Part shown: piece after piece, positions 1 to 9,687 of the stretch | How positions within the stretch are numbered: the first letter of the stretch is position 1 | Layout of the letters: the number at the start of each line of letters is the position of its first letter | From: an uncultured Cardiobacterium sp. | GTDB taxonomy: Bacteria; Pseudomonadota; Gammaproteobacteria; Cardiobacteriales; Cardiobacteriaceae | NCBI RefSeq assembly: GCF_938028825.1 | Contig: NZ_CALIZP010000022.1 | Coordinates: forward strand, 112,012-176,011 | Length of the DNA: 64,000 nt | Direction of reading: 5' to 3' | Position numbers and translations under genes: made by a program | Notes under the pieces: model-generated | Seen by the model: the letters and a program-made list of their open reading frames with translations, nothing else | Databases searched by the model: none | Told to the model about the DNA's origin: nothing

Positions 1-153
1 CCGCGCCGCTTGATGAAGCATCAGTACACACCGCTTTGACCACGGACAAAAAATTTGTCGCGTACAAAGCCAAGCGGCACAAACCCCACATTCCCGCCCG
101 GCAGAACCCGCGCCAAAACCACTACCGCACACAACCCGCACAAACCAACGACC

Positions 154-2076
154 ATGACAGACCACTACCTTGCCGCCGACATTGACGTCCTCAAAGGACT
201 CGATCCCGTCCGCTGCCGCCCGGGCATGTACACCGACACCACCCGCCCGAACCACCTTGCGCAAGAAGTCATTGACAACAGCGTGGACGAAGCCCTGGCC
301 GGCTACGCCAAAAACATCCATGTCATCCTGCACCGCGACGGCTCGCTTAGTGTGCAGGATGACGGGCGCGGCATGCCGGTGGACATCCACCCCGACGAAG
401 GCGTAAGCGGCGTCGAACTCATCCTCACCCGCCTGCATGCGGGCGGCAAATTCAGCCGCAAAAACTACAACTACTCCGGCGGTCTGCACGGCGTCGGCGT
501 CTCCGTCGTCAACGCCCTTTCTACCCGCCTCGAAGTGGATATCGAACGCGACGGGCGGCGCTACCGCCTCGCCTGCGCACACGGCGAAGTGGTCGAACCG
601 CTGACTGCCGTCGAAGACATCGGTAAACGCCGTCATGGCACCACCGTCCGCTTCTGGGCCGACCCCGCCTACTTCGACAGCCCCAACTACGCCGTCTCCC
701 GCCTCAAGCAGATCCTCAAAGCCAAAGCCGTCCTCTGCGCCGGTCTTAACATCCGCTTCACCAACGAAAGCAGCGGCGAAGAAGACGCCTGGTGCTACCG
801 CGACGGCCTTGCCGCCTACCTCAGTGAACAGACCGGCGACGACACCCTGCCCGCCGAGCCTTATACCCTGAACCATAGCGACAGCGACGGCCAAATCGAC
901 CTTGCCCTCACTTGGCAGGAAGGCAGCGGCGTAAACGGCACCTTTGAAAGCTACGCCAACCTCATCCCCACCATCGGCGGCGGCACCCACGTCAACGGCC
1001 TACGCAGCGGCCTGGTGGATGCCCTGCGCGAATTCTGCGAATTCCGTCAACTGCTGCCGCGCGGCGTCAAACTCGCGCCGGAAGACATCTGGGAAGGCTG
1101 CCAATACGTCCTTTCCGTGAAAATCCCCGAACCCCAATTCTCCAGCCAGACCAAAGAACGCCTCACCTCGCGCCAATGCGCCGCCTGGGTCGGCAACACC
1201 GTCAAAGACCATTTCGGCCTCTACCTCAACAAACATGCCGACATCGGCGAAGCCCTCGCTGCGCTCGCCATCGGTCACGCGCAAAAACGCCTCAACAGCA
1301 ACAAACAAATCACCCGCAAACGCAGTGCCGGGGGCCCGGCACTGCCCGGCAAACTCGCCGACTGCCTCAGCCAGGACAACCGCCTGACCGAACTCTTCCT
1401 GGTCGAAGGCGACTCGGCGGGCGGCTCGGCCAAACAGGCGCGCGACCGCCAATACCAGGCCATCCTGCCTCTGCGCGGCAAAATCAAAAATACCTGGGAA
1501 GACGACTCCACCGTCGTCATGAGCTCACAAGAAATCCACGACATCGCCGTCGCCGTCGGCATCGACCCCGCCGGCGACGACTTGGGCGGCCTGCGCTACG
1601 GCAAAATCTGCATCCTCGCCGACGCCGATTCGGACGGCCTGCATATCGCCACCCTCATCTGCGCCCTGATGGTGCGGCACTTCCCGGCACTGGTCCAAGC
1701 GGGACACCTCTACGTCGCCATGCCGCCGCTGTACCGCATTGACGCCGGCAAACGCATCGAATACGCGCTGGATGAAGCCGAACGTGACGCGACCATCACC
1801 GCCATCCGCCGCGACGGCTACCACGGCAAAATCAACGTCACCCGCTTCAAGGGCCTCGGCGAAATGAACCCGCCGCAACTGCGCGAAACCACGATGAATC
1901 CGGACACACGCCGCCTCGTCTGCCTCACCTACCACGACGCGGCAAGCGCCGAAGCCCTGCTTGATATGCTGCTCGCGGACAAACGCGCCGCCGACCGCCG
2001 CCAGTGGATAGAAACCAACGGCAACCACGCCGAAAACCTCGACGCCTTCGATGCGACGACACTGCCCACGCTTTGA
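154..2076 (+). CDS. parE: DNA topoisomerase IV subunit B
   Basis: ATPase subunit of topoisomerase IV, which with ParC decatenates daughter chromosomes. The N-terminal GHKL ATPase shows EVIDNSVDEA, DDGRGMPVDIHP and GGLHGVGVSVVNAL. The Toprim half shows LVEGDSAGGSAKQARDR, then ILADADSDGLHI and RFKGLGEMNP. About 640 residues, normal for ParE. An in-frame TTG at 55 would add 33 low-complexity residues. The ATG at 154 (MTDHYLAADIDVLKG) matches the family start and is preferred, although no strong Shine-Dalgarno is visible. ParE rather than GyrB is chosen because it lacks the GyrB C-terminal insert and follows E. coli ParE along its length. parC is not in the window. The 153 bases before it show no supported gene. 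Confidence 0.96.
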   Translation: MTDHYLAADIDVLKGLDPVRCRPGMYTDTTRPNHLAQEVIDNSVDEALAGYAKNIHVILHRDGSLSVQDDGRGMPVDIHPDEGVSGVELILTRLHAGGKFSRKNYNYSGGLHGVGVSVVNALSTRLEVDIERDGRRYRLACAHGEVVEPLTAVEDIGKRRHGTTVRFWADPAYFDSPNYAVSRLKQILKAKAVLCAGLNIRFTNESSGEEDAWCYRDGLAAYLSEQTGDDTLPAEPYTLNHSDSDGQIDLALTWQEGSGVNGTFESYANLIPTIGGGTHVNGLRSGLVDALREFCEFRQLLPRGVKLAPEDIWEGCQYVLSVKIPEPQFSSQTKERLTSRQCAAWVGNTVKDHFGLYLNKHADIGEALAALAIGHAQKRLNSNKQITRKRSAGGPALPGKLADCLSQDNRLTELFLVEGDSAGGSAKQARDRQYQAILPLRGKIKNTWEDDSTVVMSSQEIHDIAVAVGIDPAGDDLGGLRYGKICILADADSDGLHIATLICALMVRHFPALVQAGHLYVAMPPLYRIDAGKRIEYALDEAERDATITAIRRDGYHGKINVTRFKGLGEMNPPQLRETTMNPDTRRLVCLTYHDAASAEALLDMLLADKRAADRRQWIETNGNHAENLDAFDATTLPTL

Positions 2077-2447
2077 TGCGTACTGCGCACCTGGCGGGGA
2101 AAATACCGGATGCGCGCTACGCAGGCGTAAATTGCCTTCACAATCAGGGAATAATCATGATTGCTTCCGGTGAGGAAGAGACAGAAGGTGTCGGGCTGCG
2201 GCAGATAAAGGTAAAATCCCCGGTATCCCGTTCGCTGTAACCATCGCTTTTCGACGTCAGGACATTGCGGAAACAGGCGGAGCAGGAGCGGCCTTGCAAG
2301 AGTGCTGCGACGGTTCGTGTTGCTTGGAAACATCATGCAACCCGTTGGAAATAATAAGGAAAAACCATTGGCACCATTCTTGCTTGATGAAAGAAATATA
2401 CCCCTTTTGCTGCATAATCCATGCGGCATGAAAACATGGAGCACATG
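2077..2447. other. Intergenic region between parE and the pilus operon
   Basis: About 370 bases without a convincing gene. Short open frames here lack ribosome sites and family resemblance. It contains a sigma-54 promoter (2369-2384) and the untranslated leader of pilY1. Base composition drifts from GC-rich to AT-richer towards the pilus operon. Confidence 0.7.
2369..2384 (+). promoter_or_regulatory. Sigma-54 (RpoN) promoter of the pilY1 operon
   Basis: TGGCACcattcTTGCT matches the -24/-12 consensus TGGCAC-N5-TTGCW exactly, with GG and GC dinucleotides correctly spaced. It lies about 60 bases before the pilY1 start in the right orientation. In related bacteria such as Dichelobacter, sigma-54 with PilR controls the major fimbrial gene; here the same sigma factor would control the tip and minor-pilin operon. 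PilR control is inference. Confidence 0.8.
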
Positions 2448-5400
2448 ATGAAAACACAGAGAAAAATCGGAATTCCTCTTCGCCCGCTGCTGCTGACCAC
2501 GGTCGTGGGCGTAGCCTGTCAACAATACGCCATGGCGCAAGCAACACCGACGCCTGCCGCTACCACCGATGCGCGCACCTCACCATTCCTGCCGCGCCCC
2601 CCGCAATTCAATAGCTATTCCATTAAGAGTGGGGCAGGTGGTGTGCGTCCTAATGTTATGTTTTTTGTTGATGACTCGGGCAGTATGCGTCAAGCAGTTA
2701 CGCATGTTCCAAATCCTGAACGCAATAACTGGGCAAATAAAAGATGGTGTCCATGGAGTGTGAGTTATAACAGAAATAATCGAAACAAATGCTTTTATAT
2801 TTTTTTCGGTGTAAATACTGATAAATCGTTGTCTGCCACTAATAATGGTGCGCGAAATTTCTACACCTTTGATCAACCTACCCGTATGCAAGTGGCCATA
2901 GATGGTATGGATGCAATCATGAATACTTACGATGGGAAAGTAAACTGGGGAGTTTATTCTCTGTGGGGCACCGAGAGACGCCACGAAACGGGTGGAAAGC
3001 CGGATTGGGGCAATTATTGGGATACTGCCGATCCAAGATGGAGAGCTCGAGGATATGATCCTGTATGGAATGATTTTTGGAAAACAAATAATATCCCTGT
3101 GCCCATCGGCTTCAAGGAAAAAGCAGCAGATATAAAGGATTATGTGTACTCGTTATCCCCTTATCTGGATACGCCGACTACCGACCGTTATATTCGCGCC
3201 ATTCGAGTAATAAGAGATAATATTAAATACCGGTGCCAGAAGAATTATATTGTTGTGCTCTCTGATGGTGATGCTAATGAGGATGAAATTCCGGGCTACC
3301 CAGGCGAGATTTACAACAATGCTACAGGCTTCCTGCAATGGGAGAAGGATTACTATGGGACGTTTACCCGCTGGGGTACAGATGGAAGTGGTCCGTGGTA
3401 TAAATATAAACCTTCAAGAACGAGTTCCTATGAAGCTTGGTACCACCCGTACTATGGAAAAACCAGGTGGGGAGATGAGAATTGGAATGGCATAGGGTTG
3501 TTCAGCCGGATGCTGTCGTCTAAAGATATTATCCCGGCAGGTGGCAGATCCGATAAAGCAAATGATGCAAAGGATGCCGAGGGGGGAGATTGGGATGATC
3601 CGAAATACCCGAAACAGACAATTACCACTTACGCCGTTGGTTTTGGTGAAGACCTGAGCTCAAGAGGAATAGAATACTTGCGCGGCGCGGCTAGTTGCTC
3701 TAGTTGCTACTATCAGACATCTGATGGCAACAGATTAAGAGAGATCTTTGGCGAAATCTTGAATGACATTGCCAAAGAGGTGAAAACGCCGTCAGTGCAC
3801 ACCCGTGCGACGTCCACACCATCTGTATCCGGTAGCAGTATCGCCTCAATTGCTGCCAGCTTGTCGCTTGATACCGATAAATGGTCCAGTATCATGCTCT
3901 TCAGCTTCTTTAATTCCAGTGGCACGGCCATTGATAAAACCAAAGATCCCGAACCGGCTAAATATGATGGCCGTGTCGTGCTGGTGAATAACGGCAAAGC
4001 GGATGGCAGCGGAATTTACTGGCTGACTGCAGCTGATACAGCTCACAGAGTGGATTTCGACCTGACTTCCGAACAAGAATATCGCGATGCTTTTGCGCCG
4101 TGGATACTGCGCGACCCGGGCAAAACCGATAAACAGATTCAGGATGCCGCCAATAACATTACACCGCGTCGCATCACGACATACCGTATTCGTACGACTA
4201 CTGCGAGTGATGTGCAGCGGCAAATGGGTGATGTCTTGGGTACGCCGACTATTGCATTGGGCAAAGACGTTGCGGGTAAACAGAAATACGTCATCACTGC
4301 TGCCAATGACGGTATGACCTATATCTTTGAATCTACTGCGGGTACGGGTGAAAGGGCACCATATGCCCTCAAACTGAATTATCTGCCGGCGGGTATGCAG
4401 CGCGAAAGCAGCGATGACAGTCTGACTGTGGGCAAAACATTGCCGCTAATTGCAGAAGATGGCTATGGTAAAGAAAATATCCTGCAACCACATCTCTACC
4501 TGAATAATGGCGGTATTAGCTGGCTGCTGACTGCAAAAACACGCGGATTCAAACAGCAATATGTCATGCTCGGCAACATGGGACAGGGTGGTCGTGGCGC
4601 ATACGCTCTGTCAATCGCCGGAGAAAAACGCAGTGGCACGGGCGGTGCAGGAATGGAAGCAGGCGGAGAAGCCCAGTGGAAGACTTCGGTTCCGATGTGG
4701 GAGACCGAAAAAGGCACAGATAACGGTTTGGGTTATACCGTCAGTACGCCAACCATCGCACAAGTTGCCACCCAATGGGATACCGGCACTAAAAAGCCCA
4801 AACTTGAGACAGGTGTTCGCGTATATGCTTTTCTTGCCAATGGGTACCGACCAGGGGTTTACGATGATGCAGGCAGCTTTACACCCAACCTCACGGTTAG
4901 CGCTTACGATAGCACCCCGACACTCTATATTTATGAGATGATGGGGCAGGAGTTCGGCCTGAATGCCACTGCGGGATCAGTAACCAATGGCGCGAAACCG
5001 GGTACTTTGGTTAAGAAAATTTCTGTACCGTCAGGACCCGATATTGGGCCGGGTGCATTGTCCACACCACTTTTGGTAGACACCGACTTTAACGGAGTTG
5101 TGGATGTGGCGTATGCCGGCGACCAGTTTGGTAATTTGTACCGCTTCGATCTGCGTGGTGAACCCAGTACTTGGAAGGCCGTCATGATCTATAAGGGCGA
5201 TAAAAAACAGCCAATCACGGCAGCGCCGGATGTCTATCGCAAGAGCGAAAAAGATTACGTTGTTGTCTTCGGCACGGGATCCGATATTTTCAAACATGAT
5301 CATAAAGATACTAACCAGCAAATGATCGCCGGTATCTACGATGATTTGAGCGTGGACGCCCCCACCGCACTGACCAGCAGCTCACTTTTTACGCAAACAT

Positions 5401-6095
5401 TTACGGAGTCTGGTGATAAACGCTACATCATTGATGCAGGATTCGATAATGACGTAAATAAAGGATGGAAAGTTTTGCTGAAAGCATCTTCAAAAGATGG
5501 TGACTATCTGGTCGGTTCCGAGAAAGTGGTATCTCAGCCGGGTATGTTGCTCAGTACGGCTTTCTTTTCTACCAGGATTTATCGCGTGAAAGAAGTTGAC
5601 ACAAAGTTGCCACCGCAAGCTAATCCAAAAATGACCTGCTATGAATCGGAATCCAGTATAGATACCAAAGGTACCAGCTGGACTATGGCAATCAATGCCT
5701 TTACCGGCGCAGGCCCGGATCTTAAAATAGGCGGCTACTTTACTGATGAAAATGGCCAAGCCCAAGAGCATGCTGGTAAAAATGAAGGTTCCATCACTTC
5801 TGCCGTAAATATCATTGATACTGCTAAGGTCGAGCCGAATGCAAGACAACTAGGCGTTAATGGCGGGTTAAAACAGGGTGAAGCGGAGGATCTTGAAAAT
5901 GCCGGTAAAGATCTGGGCAGAAATGATTGCCTTGCCAAAACGTCCAAATGGGGAGACTTGAAGGCAATACAAGAAGAGCCTGGCGCTACGCCTCCCCCTA
6001 CAGGAGCGGGAAGAGTAGACGTACAGCCATTGGGTGGCAAGCGTTGTGGCGATCCCTCCTTTATCCGGGGTATCAAGCGGGAAATCTTGTTGTAA
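2448..6095 (+). CDS. pilY1: PilY1/PilC-type pilus tip adhesin and assembly factor
   Basis: Large secreted protein (about 1215 residues) that sits with minor pilins at the type IV pilus tip and supports assembly, adhesion and surface sensing. A signal peptide ends near YAMAQA. A von Willebrand A domain follows with a MIDAS start FFVDDSGSM (near residue 75). The C-terminal half is the PilY1 beta-propeller with a calcium-loop motif DTDFNGVVD (bases about 5080-5106) followed by YAGDQFGNLYRFDLRG. Start: GGAG at 2438-2441 favours ATG 2448 (2445 is possible; ATG 2421 less so). It is the first gene of the operon, 15 bases before pilV. Base composition is odd: the signal-peptide region is GC-rich like the chromosome, while the VWA region is strikingly AT-rich (2761-2820 is 15/60 G+C). 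Confidence 0.93.
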   Translation: MKTQRKIGIPLRPLLLTTVVGVACQQYAMAQATPTPAATTDARTSPFLPRPPQFNSYSIKSGAGGVRPNVMFFVDDSGSMRQAVTHVPNPERNNWANKRWCPWSVSYNRNNRNKCFYIFFGVNTDKSLSATNNGARNFYTFDQPTRMQVAIDGMDAIMNTYDGKVNWGVYSLWGTERRHETGGKPDWGNYWDTADPRWRARGYDPVWNDFWKTNNIPVPIGFKEKAADIKDYVYSLSPYLDTPTTDRYIRAIRVIRDNIKYRCQKNYIVVLSDGDANEDEIPGYPGEIYNNATGFLQWEKDYYGTFTRWGTDGSGPWYKYKPSRTSSYEAWYHPYYGKTRWGDENWNGIGLFSRMLSSKDIIPAGGRSDKANDAKDAEGGDWDDPKYPKQTITTYAVGFGEDLSSRGIEYLRGAASCSSCYYQTSDGNRLREIFGEILNDIAKEVKTPSVHTRATSTPSVSGSSIASIAASLSLDTDKWSSIMLFSFFNSSGTAIDKTKDPEPAKYDGRVVLVNNGKADGSGIYWLTAADTAHRVDFDLTSEQEYRDAFAPWILRDPGKTDKQIQDAANNITPRRITTYRIRTTTASDVQRQMGDVLGTPTIALGKDVAGKQKYVITAANDGMTYIFESTAGTGERAPYALKLNYLPAGMQRESSDDSLTVGKTLPLIAEDGYGKENILQPHLYLNNGGISWLLTAKTRGFKQQYVMLGNMGQGGRGAYALSIAGEKRSGTGGAGMEAGGEAQWKTSVPMWETEKGTDNGLGYTVSTPTIAQVATQWDTGTKKPKLETGVRVYAFLANGYRPGVYDDAGSFTPNLTVSAYDSTPTLYIYEMMGQEFGLNATAGSVTNGAKPGTLVKKISVPSGPDIGPGALSTPLLVDTDFNGVVDVAYAGDQFGNLYRFDLRGEPSTWKAVMIYKGDKKQPITAAPDVYRKSEKDYVVVFGTGSDIFKHDHKDTNQQMIAGIYDDLSVDAPTALTSSSLFTQTFTESGDKRYIIDAGFDNDVNKGWKVLLKASSKDGDYLVGSEKVVSQPGMLLSTAFFSTRIYRVKEVDTKLPPQANPKMTCYESESSIDTKGTSWTMAINAFTGAGPDLKIGGYFTDENGQAQEHAGKNEGSITSAVNIIDTAKVEPNARQLGVNGGLKQGEAEDLENAGKDLGRNDCLAKTSKWGDLKAIQEEPGATPPPTGAGRVDVQPLGGKRCGDPSFIRGIKREILL

Positions 6096-6110
6096 ATCGA
6101 GGTATTTTCT

Positions 6111-6674
6111 ATGGAAATAAAAAAAAGAGGACTGGTGGGTACATTACGTACCCACCAGAAGGAAGGAGGAATGACATTACTGGAAATCGTCATCTCCATG
6201 TTAATAGTTGCCTTGGGTTTGGCAATGAGCGTTTCCATGATTCAAACGGCTAACCGGTTTGGGGATACCGCTGAATTTACGGCATTTGCCCAACAGAAGA
6301 GCCAGCAGATTATTGACGCCATGCGTGCGAACAGTATTGCACGAGATACCTATCTGCTGGATCGGGAAAATACAGCACTACAGGGCAATATAGACTATCA
6401 ACAACTGTATAATAGCCTGAGTACGTTGTATGATTCGACGGATATTACCACCAATCTAAAATGCAAGAGTGGTAGATGTACGGAAGCGGAGAATAATGCC
6501 AAGCAGGATATGCGAATGTGGGTAAGCGAGATTCGTTCTCTACCGGGCGGAAGAGGAATTATCAGACAAAAAGGTAACCAATATGAAGTTATCGTAATGT
6601 GGAGCCATGTTCCTGAAACTAACCGTAGCGAAGATACTCCGGTGCAAGGAACACGGGTATGGTTTACGCTATGA
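6111..6674 (+). CDS. pilV: Type IV pilus minor pilin PilV
   Basis: Minor pilin of the tip-priming complex that initiates pilus assembly in the inner membrane. It has a long 20-residue leader ending KEGG, then the prepilin N-terminus MTLLEIVISMLIVALGL with Glu at position 5, followed by about 165 residues of globular domain. A GAGGT ribosome site at 6099-6103 sets the ATG. It follows pilY1 by 15 bases and precedes pilW, as expected for a PilV-PilW-PilX set. The codon bias is AT-richer than the flanking chromosome. Confidence 0.88.
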   Translation: MEIKKRGLVGTLRTHQKEGGMTLLEIVISMLIVALGLAMSVSMIQTANRFGDTAEFTAFAQQKSQQIIDAMRANSIARDTYLLDRENTALQGNIDYQQLYNSLSTLYDSTDITTNLKCKSGRCTEAENNAKQDMRMWVSEIRSLPGGRGIIRQKGNQYEVIVMWSHVPETNRSEDTPVQGTRVWFTL

Positions 6675-6685
6675 ATGGAGGTAGC

Positions 6686-7807
6686 ATGAAGATAATATCT
6701 ATAAAAAAGCAGAAAGGGCTATCGTTGATAGAACTTATGGTGGCAATGGGGTTAGGTGTACTTCTGTTAATGGCATTAACGACGCTTTTTATTACCGCCA
6801 ATGAATCTTCAAAACGGCGTTCTACGTCGGAGAATCTGGATGAAGTGGCTCGGCAAGTAATGGAAAGACTAAATTATGATTTACATGAAGCGGGATATCT
6901 TGATCCATTTTCTAGTGCATCTGCTGCGAAGAGTGCTTTTGACTTGGAAGATCCACATGTACTTGCTATTTATGCACGGCAAAAAGATAACTTGACGGGT
7001 AATCTGAAAGAAGCGACAACATTAGGAAAATTCACCAATGGCCGGGTGGTACCACTGCTAGGATGTAATGGTGAATTTAGTGGCGCGTCACAGCCTTCAC
7101 TTACAGAATTAGCGACCTGTAGTGGTACTAATCTTCAAGTACGGCAATCCATACAGATAGGTTACCAGACTGTTGCACCTGATAATCTCCAAAATCAATC
7201 TATTTCCGATGGTAAAAAAGCGCCATCGCCATCCTTAACTTCTAAAACTCAGGAAAATAACAGTCTTAGTGGAGCAGGCAGAGATTGCATCGGCAGAAAA
7301 GTGGAAGATGCGGCGGGACTTGTTGTAAATCGTTACAGCGTTCGAATCGATAATGGTAAAGGCAGCTTTGGCTGTAGCAGTAGCGCGGGTGATTGGCAGG
7401 GAATTATTGAAGGTGTTGAGGAAATGACTTTCCGCTATCTGATCACTCCTGCAAATGATACTCCTGCTGGTGAGACAGTAAATATGAGTAAATCTACCAG
7501 TGGACTGGAAGTTATAAAATATCTTCCTGCGTCAAAAGTAGAAGATGAAGAGCTGAAATGGGCAAGTGTGGTAGGTGTGGAAGCGTGTGTAATTGTTGCT
7601 GTTGAACCTATGGATGGTACCAGTGAAGGGTCTTTTGGTGAGATCCAACCCAACATACCCACTTGTGCCCGTCAGGCAGGTCTCAATGCGACAGCCGCAG
7701 ACGCCTCATTTGCTGAAAATAGGCCAAGGCCAGCAGGTGATTTCCGCCTCTATAAGCGGTATGTGCAAATAATCAGTATGCCTAACAGTTTGTATATCCC
7801 CGAATAG
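6686..7807 (+). CDS. pilW: Type IV pilus minor pilin PilW
   Basis: Minor pilin PilW (about 373 residues), with leader MKIISIKKQKG, cleavage before LSLIELMVAMGLGVLLL, and the PilW-typical region SENLDEVARQVMERLNYDLHEAGY. GGAGGT at 6677-6682 supports ATG 6686; a start at 6659 would overlap pilV. Family role: part of the minor-pilin complex below PilY1 that primes pilus extension. The gene is AT-rich relative to parE and rbfA. Confidence 0.88.
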   Translation: MKIISIKKQKGLSLIELMVAMGLGVLLLMALTTLFITANESSKRRSTSENLDEVARQVMERLNYDLHEAGYLDPFSSASAAKSAFDLEDPHVLAIYARQKDNLTGNLKEATTLGKFTNGRVVPLLGCNGEFSGASQPSLTELATCSGTNLQVRQSIQIGYQTVAPDNLQNQSISDGKKAPSPSLTSKTQENNSLSGAGRDCIGRKVEDAAGLVVNRYSVRIDNGKGSFGCSSSAGDWQGIIEGVEEMTFRYLITPANDTPAGETVNMSKSTSGLEVIKYLPASKVEDEELKWASVVGVEACVIVAVEPMDGTSEGSFGEIQPNIPTCARQAGLNATAADASFAENRPRPAGDFRLYKRYVQIISMPNSLYIPE

Positions 7808-7828
7808 GGAGTATTGAGGACAGTCGAA

Positions 7829-8632
7829 ATGAAAGAGAATATTTATATTTGTATGAACAAACGGGAGAACGGAGTCGTCTTATTGAGTTGTCTTGTTTTT
7901 CTGTTGATTTTGCTGGGGATAATTCGTTTTACCATGACAAGCTCGCGACTGGAAGAACGAAAGGCCGGGGCTGATTTTGAAATGTTAACAGCGCGTCAAT
8001 CTGCTGACACAGCATTACGGGCAGCAGAGCGGTTCATTCTTGAACAAGGACGCCAGCTTTGCCTGCAAGATAAAGGTATTACGCTTGCACCCGGTAAAAC
8101 GAAAGATGCATATTGTGATGAACAAAACAAGGCAGAATGGGCAAATACCTTCTGGAGTAAGGAAGATACCGAAACAAAAAAAGCGCTTGAGGAGGCCTTT
8201 ACAGCTGTGGGAAAAAGAGAACTACTCAATAATGGTATTTATACGCAGCAATATATTCTTGCCAATAAATATAATGAAAAATGCCGCCCGTTTTGGGTAT
8301 GTGTGGACTGGTCAGAAAATGCCAATCAGGTTAAAGTTACAAGCAAGCAACTAGATTCCTCCGCTAATGCAACACTACCTTCCATAGAATGCAAAGATTG
8401 CTCAACGACATCCGGGTTGAAGCCTCATTACATAATTGAACGTTTCCTTGCCAAGGAAATTAACGCTATGGAATTTCCTGATCTTGCAGCGGGAACCCAG
8501 CTCAAAAGTGGTGATGTGGTCGTCTTCCGCATTACTGCTGTAGGTTTCGGCAATGGTAATGGTAATAATAATAGTGAAAAAGTTAAAACAACCAATGCAG
8601 TCATGCAAGCAATTTATCTGCTAAACGGCTAG
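7829..8632 (+). CDS. pilX: Type IV pilus minor pilin PilX
   Basis: PilX-like minor pilin (267 residues). The leader is short and charged, ending NKRENG. The hydrophobic segment VVLLSCLVFLLILLGIIRF is followed by the PilX signature SRLEERKAGADFEM and RQSADTALRAAERFI. Position 5 of the mature protein is Ser, not Glu, as in the GspK/PilX-type members that cap the complex. GAGGA at 7816-7820 favours ATG 7829; ATG 7853 is a fallback. It lies between pilW and the FimT-like pilin. Confidence 0.82.
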   Translation: MKENIYICMNKRENGVVLLSCLVFLLILLGIIRFTMTSSRLEERKAGADFEMLTARQSADTALRAAERFILEQGRQLCLQDKGITLAPGKTKDAYCDEQNKAEWANTFWSKEDTETKKALEEAFTAVGKRELLNNGIYTQQYILANKYNEKCRPFWVCVDWSENANQVKVTSKQLDSSANATLPSIECKDCSTTSGLKPHYIIERFLAKEINAMEFPDLAAGTQLKSGDVVVFRITAVGFGNGNGNNNSEKVKTTNAVMQAIYLLNG

Positions 8633-8643
8633 AGAGGTGGCAT

Positions 8644-9156
8644 ATGCTCGAAAAATATAAGAGTAAATATAGAGCTGAACGAGGGTTCACTATGTTGGAA
8701 CTCTTGGTAACAATAGCGATTCTTGGTATTCTGATCAGTTGGGCTGCCCCAAATTACCGCTCTATGATGGAACGTCATAAAGTACGTTCTGTACTTAATG
8801 ATTGGAAAAGTGCTTTTTATTTCGCGCAAAGCGAGTCTTTACGATTAAAGGATGGTGTGGTTTTTTGCGCTTCCGATAGTGAAGGCAAGAAATGCAGTGG
8901 TAGTAACGATTTTACCAATGGATGGCTTGTCTTACATGAAGTCGCGGGTCAAAATCCGGAGATATTGCAAGATAGCCCATTGACTGACAAGAGGATAAAA
9001 GTTACTTTGGGCGGCCCGGTAGGGGCTAATGGTCAACTGAAATTTCTAGGAAACGGACGCCTTGATATTAATGCTGGCGGTTCTGTAACTGTAAAATTAG
9101 GTAACCACGAACTGAAGGTAAATATTTCATCGGCTGGGCGTTTGAGAGGAGCTTGA
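8644..9156 (+). CDS. fimT: Minor pilin of the FimT/FimU (GspH) family
   Basis: 170-residue pseudopilin-type protein. Leader MLEKYKSKYRAERG, then FTMLELLVTIAILGILISWAAPNY with Glu5, and a GspH-like C-terminal half ending LKVNISSAGRLRGA. GAGAGG just upstream gives a good ribosome site. Family role: minor pilin that helps start fibre assembly. FimT and FimU are hard to tell apart without alignment, so the symbol is approximate. It sits 11 bases after pilX and 4 before pilE. Confidence 0.8.
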   Translation: MLEKYKSKYRAERGFTMLELLVTIAILGILISWAAPNYRSMMERHKVRSVLNDWKSAFYFAQSESLRLKDGVVFCASDSEGKKCSGSNDFTNGWLVLHEVAGQNPEILQDSPLTDKRIKVTLGGPVGANGQLKFLGNGRLDINAGGSVTVKLGNHELKVNISSAGRLRGA

Positions 9157-9160
9157 TACA

Positions 9161-9637
9161 ATGAAAATGAATAAAGGGTTTACGTTGTTAGAACTACTTA
9201 TTGTAGTAGTTATAATGGCTATTATAATGGCTATTGCAATACCGAATTATTCCCGGTATGTCGTTCGTAGCCAGAGAGTGGAAGCACGTAACGCCCTGCA
9301 GGCGATAGCACAACGAATTGATCAAAATTACCGGGTAACACGAGACTATCGAAAACTGGCGAATGGCGATTCTCTTAGCGATGCGACTATAAGTAGCTGG
9401 AATTTTGCAGATATTCCCAGTAGTACCAATAAACGTTATGCGATTAGTTTTGTACCTAACACGATTACAGCGACTGGATATACTTTGCAGGCACAAGCTT
9501 TTGGTAACCAGGCACAAAGAGATAAGGACTGTGCTTATTTCTTTTACGATCAGAGTGGTTCACAGATGGCGTCGAAAACAGCTACTCCTCCGAGCAGCAA
9601 GCGCGATGAAGTCTCATTAGAATGCTGGTCAAAATAG
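9161..9637 (+). CDS. pilE: Type IV pilus minor pilin PilE
   Basis: 158 residues with a very short leader MKMNKG, then FTLLELLIVVVIMAIIMAIAIPNY, followed by the PilE family region SRYVVRSQRVEARNALQ. Two Cys near the C-terminus (KDCAYFFYD and SLECWSK) match the pilin disulfide loop. It resembles the PilE minor pilin of Pseudomonas rather than a major subunit because of its position as last gene of the minor-pilin operon. The start region is extremely AT-rich (9181-9240 is 17/60 G+C). Confidence 0.83.
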   Translation: MKMNKGFTLLELLIVVVIMAIIMAIAIPNYSRYVVRSQRVEARNALQAIAQRIDQNYRVTRDYRKLANGDSLSDATISSWNFADIPSSTNKRYAISFVPNTITATGYTLQAQAFGNQAQRDKDCAYFFYDQSGSQMASKTATPPSSKRDEVSLECWSK

Positions 9638-9687
9638 AAATTTTGGTTATGGTTTGAAAATTATGCTAGGTTGGGCATACGATAGTT

